Source of the DNA: Carex sylvatica
Taxonomy: Eukaryota > Streptophyta > Magnoliopsida > Poales > Cyperaceae
Assembly: GCA_964058845.1 (NCBI GenBank)
Contig: CAXKVR010000131.1
Span: 1 to 64,000 of the forward strand
DNA length: 64,000 nucleotides
Direction of reading: 5' to 3'
Position numbers and translations under genes: made by a program. This document shows, one piece after another, positions 44,378 to 56,289 of this stretch. The notes beneath the pieces were generated by a model. The model saw only the letters and a program-made list of their open reading frames with translations, was not told the origin of the DNA and did no database searches. Within the stretch, counting starts at the first letter, position 1, and every line of letters starts with the position of its first letter.

Positions 44378-44780
44378 AGTATGTACGTGGTTTATCTCTC
44401 TTCTATTTGGATGCCGTTTTCAAAGAGTTGCCACATTTTATTTTATTTTTCAAATTAAGCTAGTATCTGCTGCGGTTCGGACTTTAAAATCAAAGGACGC
44501 TACAAAACCAAATCCGAGTTTAACACTGTACTCAGGCTTATGACCAGGCCCATTGGGCCTTATTGAGTTGTAAGCAATATTTTAGCTAGTAGTTACTCGA
44601 CGACTTTATTGCATCCCTGTCACTACAATCTTTTGAGTTCAATGTATCTCAGCCGTCTGATCAGGATCGGAGCCAAGGCGACCAACTCCTATGAAGCATG
44701 AGGTTCTTTAATATTAGTGCCGATCTCAATCGGAGACGGTCCAGATCTATTAACGCACGATCCTTTAGGATCCTAAAATA

Positions 44781-44970
44781 CGGAAACAAATCGGATGTTA
44801 TTCCATTTGAATAACAGAACCTTGTTATTCAATTGACAGTCGTTAAACTTAGTTACGATTCGCACTTGTAAAAGGGTTATCGTCGAGATTCTCGCACCAG
44901 AATCTCAACGGCAGATATTTGAATAACAAGGTCCTGTTATTCCAATGGAATAACAGCAGATTTTTTTCTT
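44781..44970. mobile_element. Mutator-type MITE, subfamily B
   Basis: The left end CGGAAACAAATCGGATGTTA and right end TAACAGCAGATTTTTTTCTT are inverted. The inner arms match those of 37652-37844 (TGGAATAACAG, GAATAACAAGGTCCTG). Flanking AAAATA words suggest a target duplication, but 9 bp are not clean. It sits 80 bp upstream of the PPR gene start, so it is part of that promoter. Confidence 0.8.
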
Positions 44971-45049
44971 CAAAATATTCCTTCTAATCCCCCAAAGTCA
45001 TAAACCCTCGCAAAGCATCTGAAAACTCTTGTACTTTCGATCCTCAGTT

Positions 45050-46147
45050 ATGTCTCTCTTCGCCACCACGCGCCACCTCCTCCGCCGCCACCTCTCTACC
45101 GCCAGCCCCGCTATCGCTGACTCGACCATCGCCGTCGTGCGCAAGCTCTCGCGCAAAGGTGAGGTAGAGAAGATCAACTCTATCCTCTCTCCTCTGCTGT
45201 CCACCTCGCCTCCTCCTTCGGACGCCGCTTTGGCCTCCATACTCTATCTCTACTCCTGCTCAGGCATGCTCAAAGAAGCTCTCGACGCCTTCTCCACCCA
45301 CCCCTCCCCTTCCACCGGTGCTCTTAACTCTCTCCTCGCACCTCTCAACCACCATTCCCGCAATCTCTCACGCCAGATCCCCTCCCTCTTCACCTCTCTC
45401 CCCGCCTCCAAATCAGTCATCCCTGATCAGAACACTTATGGCATCCTCATCAAGTCTCTGTGTGTCTCAGGTGGGGGCGCTGAAAAGGCGCTTCCTGTTC
45501 TGAAGAAAATGGAGGACAAGAACATCCCAGTGAGTGCGATTGTTTACACTACTATCATGTATTCATTTTACAAAGAAAGTAAGCCTGGGAGAGCTGACGA
45601 GCTGTGGAAGGAGATGTGTGGAAAGGGGATTTTACCAGATGTAAGTATGTATAATGTACGCATAATGTATAAATCTATGCATGGGAAGCCAGAGGATGTG
45701 GTTGAATTGATCTCTGAAATTGAAGCCGCGAATATGAAACCAGATATTATCACATATAACTATTTGATCAAAGCTTACTGTGCAAATAAGAGATTTGATG
45801 AGGCCATGAAAGTTTTTAAGGGATTAAAAAAGAAGGGGTGTGTGCCAAATTATGCAACATATAAGCATTTTATAAGTTTTTTGTGTAAAAATGGCAATTT
45901 GTATGATGCTCAAAATGTATTTGATGATGGGCTCAAGAGAGGGACTGTACCAGATCTTGGTACCGTGAAGGGTTTGGTTAAAGGGCTGATGGAGGAGAAA
46001 AAAAAAAGAGTTGCTAAAGGGATTGTTACCAGGTTGAAATGCAAATTTCCAGAGGAGTTTGTTGGCGATTGGAAGCAACTCCTGAAACTGGTTGGCTTGA
46101 GTGAAGAAGAGGAAACTGAGAGTACTGAGGGTGCTGAGAGTGACTGA
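45050..46147 (+). CDS. P-class PPR protein, organelle-targeted, 365 aa
   Basis: The intronless frame opens with MSLFATTRHLLRRHLSTASP, an Arg/Ser/Thr-rich, acid-free start typical of a mitochondrial presequence; the upstream in-frame codons contain no ATG. From about residue 70 to 320 there are about six PPR motifs, for example IPVSAIVYTTIMYSFYKESK, KPDIITYNYLIKAYCANKRF and CVPNYATYKHFISFLCKNGN. The C-terminus KFPEEFVGDWKQLLKLVGL followed by an acidic tail resembles short mitochondrial P-class PPRs such as Arabidopsis At2g18520/At4g36680 (memory, not search). PPR proteins bind organellar RNA. The CC-rich N-terminal codon use differs from the AT-rich C-terminal half. Confidence 0.92.
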   Translation: MSLFATTRHLLRRHLSTASPAIADSTIAVVRKLSRKGEVEKINSILSPLLSTSPPPSDAALASILYLYSCSGMLKEALDAFSTHPSPSTGALNSLLAPLNHHSRNLSRQIPSLFTSLPASKSVIPDQNTYGILIKSLCVSGGGAEKALPVLKKMEDKNIPVSAIVYTTIMYSFYKESKPGRADELWKEMCGKGILPDVSMYNVRIMYKSMHGKPEDVVELISEIEAANMKPDIITYNYLIKAYCANKRFDEAMKVFKGLKKKGCVPNYATYKHFISFLCKNGNLYDAQNVFDDGLKRGTVPDLGTVKGLVKGLMEEKKKRVAKGIVTRLKCKFPEEFVGDWKQLLKLVGLSEEEETESTEGAESD

Positions 46148-46680
46148 GGTATCAATATCGAAAATTGAAATTAGTGAGACTGAAATCAAGTAGTTTCTTC
46201 TTTTGGCTATTTTTATTGCTGTGATGTGTTAACTTGGACACCTTTGTTTGCAGTTGCTGTTTTTGCTTACTGCATGCTGACGTTGTAGTTCAGCTCTTTT
46301 CAATAATTGAGAATTGACATATCCAATTATATTTGAAGTAATTTGATTTTATTATTACACTAGTGAATTACTGTTAAAGTTCCCTTTTCTTTGTTTTAGA
46401 GATGATACTGTTCAGTATATTACTGAGTAAGGTGGGGTACAGCGTAAATTTGTTGAAAGCCTCACTGATTGAATCAATGGTAACTGTATTCACTGATTAG
46501 TATTGAGACTATGACAAATTTTTAAATTGTTTCAATACGTTTGTGCTGAGCCCCGCACCAATGATACTTATTTTGTCAATTTGGTCGCTAGTGGTAAGCC
46601 TCTGTACGGTTGGTATCAAGCAACATTATACCAGAGCACTATTCCAAAATAGACATTAGCATGGTAGTAACTACTGGAAT
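46148..46680. other. 3' flank of the PPR gene
   Basis: It probably includes the 3' UTR of the PPR gene. No other feature is seen. Confidence 0.35.
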
Positions 46681-46848
46681 GTGCAACTTTTTTAAGGTTT
46701 AAATTGGGACTATTGATATGGCTACATTAAAACTTTTTATTACCTTCTAAGGTCTATAATAAGAAAAGGATTAATGTAGCCATATCAGTAGTCCCAAATT
46801 TTTTTTTTGATCAAAATAGTCCCAATTTAAACCTTAAAAAAGTTGCAC
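46681..46848. mobile_element. Hairpin MITE
   Basis: It starts GTGCAACTTTTTTAAGGTTT and continues AAATTGGGACTA; the right end is the complement (CCCAATTTAA, then ACCTTAAAAAAGTTGCAC). The inner arms also pair around ATATGGCTACATTAA. The 168-bp element is non-coding and nearly self-complementary. No clear target duplication. Confidence 0.75.
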
Positions 46849-46984
46849 ATAATAAACTAATGATATGCTTAAGTATAATAACAGCAGCCTTTCATATTAA
46901 ACTCTTTTGTTAGTACAGAGTAAACATTTTGTTAACAAAAGATAATTACTAAAAAGAGGTCGGTCAGGCAATTCAAACTGTGTT

Positions 46985-47175
46985 TTTTGACAGGATCAGG
47001 AAACATCAGATCGTTTACTAGTAAACTGCTCCGTTGCTAAGTGTATTTGGAGTTGGATAGCTAATATTATTTTTCTTTCTTTTTCTTGTGACCGAATTGA
47101 GGATATTTGGGATTTTGATGGTCTTGTTCCTTTGAAGGATCTATTGTAGAAGTAGACGATGGATATCGTACATTA
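46985..47175 (+). pseudogene. LINE remnant: reverse-transcriptase zinc-binding (zf-RVT) region
   Basis: From 46994 the frame gives DQETSDRLLVNCSVAKCIWS and then WIANII, resembling the C-terminal zf-RVT domain of plant LINE-derived reverse transcriptases (pattern ET..HLL..C..A...W). Upstream RT is absent, so it is a short 3' relic. Confidence 0.5.
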
Positions 47176-47601
47176 TAGGAGCAATTATTTTAGCTAGTTT
47201 TCATGTCAATCAAATTTTATATCAATTTACAGCTAGCTTTTCTCTTTGATGTTGATGCATTGCCTATACTGGTCTGTGGAGCAGAGGTTCAGGCAGGTGT
47301 ATTTCGAGGTGCTGACAGGGGGTGTAGTGCTGGGGTTTACCAATGCTTTAAATCATCTGGTGGCATAAATGATAGTGTTCTTTTGCTGCAATATGGTGGA
47401 TTTATTAATGTTTTCATTTGCTTGTGGAACTGGTTGATGTAATTGAATTACTTTTGTGGTCACCTTACTTACATGGGTAGTTACTTAGTATTTATGGATC
47501 TATTGATACCGGGGTGTGGTATCACTTGTACTCGGATTAGTTCTTTAATAAAACTGATTGAATAATTTCAATGAAACAAAAAATCTACTGAGCCTTGAAG
47601 A

Positions 47602-47610
47602 ACAAAACTA
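47602..47610. repeat. Target-site duplication, left of the MULE
   Basis: ACAAAACTA is repeated exactly at 56796-56804. A 9-bp duplication is diagnostic of Mutator-superfamily insertion. Confidence 0.93.
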
Positions 47611-47800
47611 CGACCATTTTTATTAATATCCCCTCTGAAAAAGAAAATTTTAAAAATAACCCTGCAATTAATTTTTTTTTATTCATGCCCTGACCGCCAG
47701 GTCCATGGGCGGCCCAAATTCCTAATGGGGCGCCACAGGCACGGGCGGTCCAAACATCAAGTGGGGCGCCCCCCCCACGGGTGGTCCAGTATGCATGCAT
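47611..47800 (+). repeat. Left terminal inverted repeat of the MULE
   Basis: It pairs with 56580-56795. The outer 95 bp are AT-rich (CCCCTCTGAAAAAGAAAATT). The inner part holds about three GC-rich units with GG(A/G)CCGCCC and GGCGCCCCA, giving a strong compositional step within the repeat. Confidence 0.92.
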
Positions 47801-47935
47801 ATAAAATCCCATTTTTTCTCTCTCATGCTCACTCCAACCATTATCACTCCCGGCAGCAGAAGCGAGCGAGTTTTTTGACGAAAAGCGACAGATATTATTT
47901 AAATTATATTTAATTATTTACTAATTAGTCAATTA

Positions 47936-48310
47936 ATGTACGATTACTGTACAATTACTGTAGTATTTACTGTTCGATTACTGTACAATTACTGTAGTAT
48001 TTACTGTACGATTACTGTACAATTACTGTATGATTACTGTACAATTACTGTAGTATTTTACTGTACGATTACTGTACAATTACTGTAGTATTTTACTGTA
48101 CGATTACTGTACAATTACTGTACAATTACTGTAGTATTTTACTGTACGATTACTGTATGATTACTGTAGTATTCACTGTAGTATTTGCCGTACAATTACT
48201 GTAGTATGTACCGTACAATTACTGTAGTATTTTCCGTACAATTCCTGTAGTATTTACTGTTCGATTACTGTACAATTTGCTGTACAATTACTGTAGAATT
48301 ATTGTTCAAA
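47936..48310 (+). repeat. Subterminal minisatellite of ATTACTGTAC/ATTACTGTAG words
   Basis: About 375 bp consist almost entirely of a 10-bp word (ATTACTGTAC, ATTACTGTAG) interleaved with GTATTTACT-type spacers. It lies between the left inverted repeat and the transposase start, so it is in the promoter or leader of that gene. No comparable array is present at the other end of the element. Confidence 0.9.
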
Positions 48311-48432
48311 TACTGTAAGTGTTGCATTTACCTCTAGCAAGAAATTTTTATTTTTTTATTTGCCATTTATTATTGTACAATTACTGTAATACTTATTAAA
48401 TTTTTGTTTAAATATATTTTGTTAAGGAAAAG

Positions 48433-51400
48433 ATGTTAGTTGCACTGTATGTGGGCGGCAAGCTACAAAAGGGTGTAGATGGCGTGTATTACACGAAAGA
48501 TGCTGCATTTGGCTTCGAGATTAATGAAAATACCACATTTCAAGAACTCAAGCATCTAATATACGAAAAGACTGCTGTAAACCCCAACAGGTATGAAATA
48601 GAATTGGCAACACGGATTGATAACTCACAAAGGGGTGGGGCGGGTAGACCTTACTTTGTGAGGTTTCCAATAACAGATGCGAATTTATGGAGAGTTGTGT
48701 ACACTAAATTTGAGTCTAGTGGGATCTCGGTAATGGACATATATTCAAAGAGGGTTCCCCGTGCTGGGGCTGGACCTTCTAGTGTGGCTGGGGATGGACC
48801 TTCAGGTTATGACAATTCGGGTTATGACAACCAGGGGTACCACCATCACTCTCATTATGACAACCAGGGCTACCACCACAACTCCCCTTATGACAACCCG
48901 GAGTACCACCACAACTCCCCTTATGACAACCCGGGGTACCACCACAACTCCCCTTATAACAACCCGGGATACCACCACAACTCTCCTTATGACAACCAGG
49001 GATACCACCACCACTCTCCTTATGCCAACCAAGGGTACCACCATAACTCTCCTGAAAATATTGAAGATTTACCACCACCACCCAGACAGACACCCATAAT
49101 CCCTAGATTTCCAACTATGCCAGAGTCAGGACCGGTACCCGTTAATCGAACTGATATTGATATTGATGTTGATGCTATTGATGCCATACCAGAAAATGAA
49201 ATGGAAACGGGAGATGAATACGAAGGGATCTGGGAATCTGATGACTTATCAGATGGCGATGCAAATGTACCAGGTTTATCCAGGGAAGAAAAATTCCCAA
49301 TTAGAGGTCGGGGAAATAAGCATCCGGTCGCCACATTCAACGATACCACAGCTTTTGAAGAGGCAGACATTAGTTATTTTGGCCCTCGTGTTGTATACAA
49401 TGACGAACTTGCCCCAGGGCAACTTTATACCAACATAGATGAACTTATAAAAAAAATCTACGAGACTCATGTTCACGGCAACTGGGAATGTAAAATACAC
49501 AAAAGGGATCGAACAAGGTTAGTTGTGCTGTGTAAAACTCACCCGCGGTGCGAGTTTCGCCTTTTTGCAACCCCTGCAGGTGCCGGAGAAGCATGGATGA
49601 TTAAGAAGTGTGAACCACCCCATACATGCAAGTCTGCATCCACTAGGACAGACCATTCACAGCTGACGGCATCACTAATTGCCGATGCAATTGAGGAAGA
49701 CATTAAGGAGGATCCATCCATGAGCATCAAGGCGGTGGCTAGAACCGTCAGACACAAATACAAATATGTAACCCCAAAATACAACAGGCTGTGGAGAGGT
49801 CGTGAACTTGCAATTTGCAGAATATTCGGTAGTTGGAAGGATTCATACGGCTATCTGGCACCATTGCTCCAGGCCATGGCAAGTACAAATATCGGTACTG
49901 TATATGAGAGGTGGCATGACCCCTTTTTTGATAAAGAAGGAGTGCTAATAGAGGGAGCTCAACAATTCAAGGGCATAGCATGGGCTTTTGGTGCTTGTAT
50001 CCAAGCTGTGCCATACATCAGACCCGTTATCAGCATTGATGCATGCTTCATGTCTGGCCGTTATGAGGGGAGGTTACTGATAGCATGTGCATATGATGCT
50101 GAGAACCAGTTGTTGCCTTTGGCCTTTGCAATTGTTCGTAAAGAGGATGGTGAGAACTGGGGATTTTTTATGCAGTTTTTAAGAAGACGGGTGATTGGGG
50201 AAGGAAAATTTTTCTGTGTGATATCAGACCAGCACAAAGGAATAAAATTTGTGTTTGATCGTGAACATTACGGTTGGTCAACACATACTGGTGAGTGTGT
50301 GCACAGGTTGTGTATGCAACACGTTGCGGAGAACCTTTCCAAGGCAACCGGAAATGACAAGTGGGTTCTAGAAACATTTAAACGAAATTGCAGAAAGAAA
50401 AAGCCGAGAAGAGTGGTAGAGATGACTCGCAGTTTTGCAAAGGTATATATATTACAGTTGTTTACATATATTATTGTATTTTCAGACGACGATTTTTTAG
50501 TACAATTGTTTACTTATATTATTTTATTTTCTTATTTTTCTGTAGTACATGCCAAAGGCAAATCTCTACTTAATGAAGGTCGGCAAAAATAATCCGCGAG
50601 ATGTCAACGAAGATCCAGCATACGAGAAAATATATCAATCTCGTGATGGAGGTTGGCGTTGGGGAATTATGACCACCAACGGGTCTGAGTCGCTGAATGC
50701 AGTATTCAAGCAGAGCCGGATGTTACCTGTGGCTGCAATTGTAGAAGACACATTTTATAAGTTAAATGCCTGGTTTCAAGAACGGCGTGCTAAGGCCGGA
50801 GAATTAATAACGATGAACCAGTCATTTTCAACAAGGGTGGAGGAGAAACTAAAACAACACAGGGACAAAGGTGCAACTATGAACGTGATCCCGATGGGAA
50901 ATGATGGTACAGAATTCGAAGTGCAAAATCCAAATGAATACGTTCCTACCAGCCGCAAACCAGATGGCACTATGGAGTTTGTGAAGAGGGCTTGCAAGTA
51001 CGTGGTTAAATTCGGAGATGCCAGGACAGTAACCTGTACATGCCAAGGACCCCAACTAAGTCACATACCCTGTAGTCACGTGATGGCGGTATGCCGAGTG
51101 AGAAACTACTGTGAGGATCACTATGTTGCTGACATGTATCGTACCGATTACCTTGTTTCCACTTGGGGTGGATCTTTCCATTCTTATCCCGATCAGCATG
51201 AGTGGCCTACATATGTCGGTGATAGAATACTCCCTTCAGAAGAATGGATAAGAAAAGGGAGAAGGAGACACAAGCGTGTTGTAATGACCATGGACGAGAT
51301 GGGTGGTAGGCGACCGTCGGGAAATCGAGCTCGTCGTTCTGTATCCGACAGGCGCACGGCAGGTATGTTTTTTGTTATGTTCAGAAGCATTGCTGTTATG

Positions 51401-51650
51401 TTCAGAAGCATTGCAGTTATGTTTTATTCATTTATGATTTAATTATGGTAATAACTGAATTGTATTATTATGTTCAGATGCCATAAACGCAGAAAATGAA
51501 AGAGAAAATGCTAGAGTTGTTGCTGAAGCAACTAGTAGAACACAACCCCCCACTACTGCGAGCCAAGCATCTACAAGTAATGCCGCACCTGTTGCTGGTA
51601 CAAGAAAATCTAATCATTTTTTGGGTTTATTCGGGCGTCGGGGTAGATAA
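48433..51650 (+). CDS. MURA-type MULE transposase, three exons, 999 aa
   Basis: Exons 48433-50442, 50546-51362 and 51478-51650 join in phase. The N-terminus is a PB1/MuDR-N-like fold (VALYVGGKLQKGVDGVYYTK). Residues about 128-205 hold seven 11-residue repeats of the type YDNPGYHHNSP, followed by an acidic linker. A FLYWCH/MULE zinc-finger-like segment (CKIHKRDRTRLVVLCKTHP) comes next. The MULE DDE domain has SIDACF (D536) and ISDQHKGI (D599), with VHRLCMQHVAENL after. A SWIM finger CTCQGPQLSHIPCSH (834-848) and a basic tail complete it. The protein would cut and paste the element by binding its inverted repeats. I see no frameshift or stop, so the gene may be active. Confidence 0.93.
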
Positions 51651-51978
51651 ACTTACTCTTTTGCTAGTGTAAACTAAGCTATGATCTTTAATTGTATTGT
51701 TCAACTGTAAGTGTATTGTTGTGCCTTAATTGTATTGTTAAATTCGGAGATGGCAAGGAGGTCAAATAATAAAAAAAAAATATCATTATGCCAACACAAC
51801 CAAAGTCAAACATATAATACTACAGTCCCAAAGTCAAAGTACTACAGTCATACAATCATAAATAATAATAAAAAAAGATATCATAATGCCAACACAATCA
51901 CAAACATATAACACAACAGTCTCAAACTCAAAATACACCAGTCAGAACTATATCACAAGTAAAAAACCCCTCCAATCA
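51651..51978. other. Convergent intergenic segment inside the MULE
   Basis: It is AT-rich, with the repeated phrase CATATAATAC/CATATAACAC and A-runs, and should contain both 3' ends of the transposase and PMD transcripts. The segment CAAA(C/G)TCAAA...ACAGTC recurs three times (about 51800-51945). Confidence 0.5.
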
Positions 51979-54900
51979 TCATCGTCGTTTCCTTCCGGAG
52001 GGAGACAACCTACGAGGCGCTATTCCTTTCCCAGCCCTGTGTGGCTGCACGCGCCTCTGCGGACTCGCATCTCCTAAATCCTCCTCCCCTATATCCTCAT
52101 CCTCCTCTCCCGTATACATGTGATGCGTACCTGTACCGACTGTCCATGGATCAAATGGACCAGCTGACTCTGCGGGTGCCGGGCCTGTACGCAGCTCCCA
52201 TGGATCTTCCTCCCAGCTTGCAGCATATGTGGCAGGAGGCGATGTACCAAATAATGCAGAGACAAAGCCATCTGCAGGCTGAGATGCACTCCCACCAGCC
52301 TCATAGTCGTGCTCCATCTGCACTCCATATCGTGGTCCGTGGGAGCCAAGGTCCTCAGCATCTGTATCGAACGGGGGCAGCTCATCCACGCTAAAACTGG
52401 GCTCGGCATTCCAACGAGGTGCTCCATCCTAAATTAAAATAATGTCAGTTTTTCTACATACAAATGACTCAGCAATCAATAATATAAAACGGTAACTGAC
52501 CGGGCCAAGCTCTACCGGAACTCCATATTTATTTCTGTAAGCGTCCCATCCTTGCGTATTCAACACCCAGTGGTGGAACGCCCAACCAGAGTCATCATCT
52601 ACATAATTAAAAATTAAGTGAGTTACAACAAACAATTGGGCGAAAATAAAATCATTGCGTGTCTCATACTTTTAATATTAACCGGTAAATACCTGTAGGA
52701 GGTGGCGGCATATCATGAGCGTAGATGGCCTCCGGCTGATAATTCGGATTTCGTGGTGCCCTATTAATCTCTCGCCAATTGATGTTCTCTCCAGAATCGC
52801 GCAGCATTCCAACGAGGCGGCCTTCAAACCCGCCTGTCTCCACAATTGGTGCAGTGTGCTCGAGCATCTGGCATCCTATGTACCGCCAAGCATCCTTCGC
52901 CATGCACGCCAGGCTGTGACCAACTCCTCTCACAGCTGTCAACAGCTGCACACAACATGATTATTACAACAGTAAGTAATTAAAATTAAAATTTGTTAAT
53001 TAAAGTATGTTTCAGTTGTACTTACTGCGCGAGCATTTATCGGACCCCAAGGCATGTAATTGGTAGATGAATCCATCAGTCTACGTCGAAGGATGTCGCC
53101 ATAATGGCCTGTAAGGTAGACTGACGACATGCCCCATTTCTGATACCAGACGGCATATCTCAAATCTCCGGGACCAGCACCCAACGATGCAGCTGATGGC
53201 GGACTCCATAAGTGATGCTCCGGATTTCTAGCCCGGTTGTACTCCAAGATGAAGTGCTGGCTCCAATCGACTTTGCTCTTGGTGTGTGCCGTACTGCAGG
53301 TACAATTAATTAGAAAATATGTAAATGGTGGCATTATTAAGGTGATAATGAAATTAAGTAGATGCTTACTTGTGAAACTTGTCAGTATCATCCTTACCCA
53401 TCAGCGGGTAGTCCGGGATGAAAGCATCTAAGCCAAACTGTCGAGATACACGATCCGGGTAGTGGTACTCCACTATCCAGTAACAAATGACCGGTCCCCG
53501 ATAATACCATAGTCGTATCTGCTCTGGATCTAATGTCAGTCGGCTCAGAAGGGATGCACGATAGAATGGACGATACGGAAACCAGTCGATATTCGCATCT
53601 CGGAGCATCTGGAGCTGACCCCGGACATAAGAAACTCCCCTGCCCGTCTCTTCATAATTCAGATGACAGCCCCATATGGCACCGTACGCGGGGCATCTGT
53701 CTGGGTCAGGAACTCTCCATCGGGGATGAGGTAATGGTATAACTGGTCGATTTACGGGTAGATGTGACCACGACCAATGCTGGAGCAGAAGAAGCGGTCC
53801 AAAAATCTGTCTATTCTTCACCTGAAAATTTAACTTTAAATAAGAACTCGGTTCTTCTTATCCAACCTTCAATAACAACGTATATTAATACAGACTTACC
53901 AGACAAGCATGACACAGGCCTCTGTACAAGTGGGCGAGAACAGCTCCACCCCAGTTCCATCTCGATTCATTCTCCATATTCCTCAGCAGGGAGAGATACA
54001 TAATCGGGACCGCGTCACCGCTGGAATCCTCGAACATGACGGCACCACACAAATCTAGTACGTACGCCCTAGTATACCTGCAATAGAAAATAATCATTAT
54101 AAATAATTGAGATTTGTTGATGAACTACTAACTTACTTTAAAAATTATGATGGTACCTCCTGACCGCCTCAATGTCAGTAGTCTCAGGAAATATCTGATT
54201 CTGGAAGAAGTGAGTCCGGAGTGCCTTTAGAGAAATACAGTATCCAGAATACCGGAACTCCTCCACCTCCCCCTTCTTCTTCTTATATTTCTTCTGCAGA
54301 TTTTTCGGATCACACCCTAACAACTCCGGTATCATCCTCTGCAGCTCTGGATGGTCTGAGATGCCACCTATGGGGTCGCCATCAATACGTAAACCCCATA
54401 AGGCGCTCACATCACCAAGGGTGACTGTCATCTCCCCGACCGGGAGATGAAATGTATGGGTCTCAGGTCACCATCTCTCTGCTAGACCATGCATCAGAGA
54501 CTGATCGATCTTACTCTGCGGCATTGTGGCAACCTGATACAACCCAAGGTTCAAGAGGTATCGCTCCATTTCTTTATGGGGAACGAACGGAATCTCAGAC
54601 CTGCGATGCCTCACCGTAAGCATGACATCATCCTGTATTTATTATCAATTTGTCAGACTCAAATCGTGCCAATTTTTTAGTATTATTTACATTAAGTATA
54701 AAAATTACGTACCTCAAGAGATGCCAATGAGACGCGGTGCTTAACATGATGGGTCCATAGAAGAGGACTAAATGTGTCAGGATCATGCACGCCATCTGTA
54801 AAACCGCCCTGAGACGACGGACCCGCTCCAATCGGATCCTCAAATCCCCTACCAGTCGTATCCTCATATGACGACTGGCCCTCTCCAGTCGGATCCACCG

Positions 54901-55000
54901 AGGATCCGCTCGCTCCAGACGGATGCACAGCATCTGGAGCCGCTCCACCTGGACCCGCTGCAAGCTCAGGTCGTACTCCCCACCGTCTAGACCTGGGCAT
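51979..55000 (-). pseudogene. Plant mobile domain (PMD, MAIN/MAIL-like) gene carried by the MULE, one in-frame stop
   Basis: Eight exons join in phase: 55000-54713, 54632-54157, 54077-53900, 53821-53370, 53293-53026, 52945-52693, 52598-52501 and 52428-51979. They total 821 codons. The first exon is a Gly/Ser/Pro-rich leader (MPRSRRWGVRPELAAGPGGA). The PMD core follows: LVGEMTVTLGDVSALWGLRI-like segment, then TRAYVLDLCGAVMFEDSSGD, WNWGGAVLAHLYRGLCHACL, QHWSWSHLPVNRP and DLRYAVWYQKWGM. The C-terminus is acidic then basic (RRVQPHRAGKG). A single TGA (54468-54470) interrupts the core at ERW-stop-PETHTFHLP, where the family usually has Arg; CGA to TGA is the simplest change. Apart from it the gene looks whole. 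Stop read-through or a spliced variant cannot be excluded. Confidence 0.88.
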
Positions 55001-56207
55001 ACTACATTAACCAAAAAATATATATTAATAAATAACAACTTAAGAAAATCAAATTTTATTAGCAATTTTAAATAATTTCTAAATATTTTCAACCAAATTC
55101 AAACCCTAATTCAACTGCAAATTCAAGCAATTGAAACTATACAATGGTTAATTAATAATAATAAACTCCTAATTATATGATATTAATATATTCAATGATT
55201 ATACAATAAATATAATATATTATATTATTTTTATAATAATTATTAAATATATTAATAATATAACATATTAATTATATAATTAATATAAAAATTATAAAAT
55301 AAGTATTAATCATAATATACAAATTATATAATATTATAATAATAGGTATTTAATATATTAAGAATATAATATATTAATTACATAATTAATATAAAAATTA
55401 TTGTCGAATTTACTTTTTAAAATTAGACTTATTGTATATGCTTGTATAAGTGTCAGACGTACAGAAATGACCCATTTTTATAACTTATAGTTGAAAAATT
55501 TTAAAATTAACAAGTTACAGGGTGATGCTTATCAAATAAATACTACTGAAATTATGCTAGAATATATTAATTATTATATGAAAAAAGAAAACTACAGAAA
55601 CATACAGTATCTGTTTTATTTCCAATAAAATTGATCATTATCTTTTGCAAATCATATAATTAGATTTACATTCAAAATGCATGCAACAATTTAAATAAAA
55701 AAAAACAAAATGCATGCAAAATTTTGCAATAAAATAAAAAAACAGAAAATTTACCTGAAAAAAAAAATATGAAATTTTTAGACAAATTTTGATAAATTTC
55801 AAAATAATTTGTTTTACTTGAAATTAATTTGTATCGATATAGACATGTATTTCGTCAACCAACTTCAAACATCCCTCAACCCTAAATTTTTTAAACCATA
55901 AATCCTAACTCTAAATTTTTAAATAATTCAAGCAATTGATCCGTAATCATCCTAAATTGAACCATAAACCCTACATTTTTAAGCAATTTACAACCATAAA
56001 CCCTAAATAACCCTATCACATCCAAAAAATTCAAACAATTTCATCATAATAATTTTACCATAATAACCATATCACATTCAATTCGACCAATCCGGACAAT
56101 TCAACTAATTCGAGCAATTCAACAAATTCGAAACAACTCTAATTGAACTAATTCAACCATTATCGAGCCACAATTCAACAAATTCAACAATTAAACCAAT
56201 TCAATCC
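55001..56207. other. Right subterminal AT-rich region of the MULE (PMD promoter side)
   Basis: 55140-55440 is almost pure A/T with repeated ATATTAATTATATAATTAATA motifs. 55860-56170 is a run of loosely repeated CCCTAAA and AATTC(G/A)A(A/C)CAATTCAA words. There is no gene; it should hold the PMD promoter. Confidence 0.6.
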
Positions 56208-56230
56208 AAAACCCTAACCCTAACCCTAAA
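56208..56230. repeat. Short telomere-like repeat, three CCCTAA units
   Basis: AACCCTAACCCTAACCCTAA matches the plant telomere unit (CCCTAAA-like). As a telo-box-like motif it may act in promoters; here it lies about 1.2 kb upstream of the PMD start. Confidence 0.7.
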
Positions 56231-56289
56231 TTAAAAAACTTATTGAATCGAAAAAGAAATTACATGACAAGCTCGGTGCAGAGGCAGTG

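Noticed and set aside
47203..47442. 79-codon frame just left of the MULE
   Set aside because: It has no similarity to a known domain and follows LINE debris; it is probably chance.
48810..49060. CRISPR-like regular repeat array
   Set aside because: The 33-bp units are in frame, have no unique spacers and encode an amino-acid repeat inside the transposase.
56208..56230. True chromosome end or telomere
   Set aside because: There are only three CCCTAA units, inside a transposon with genes on both sides.
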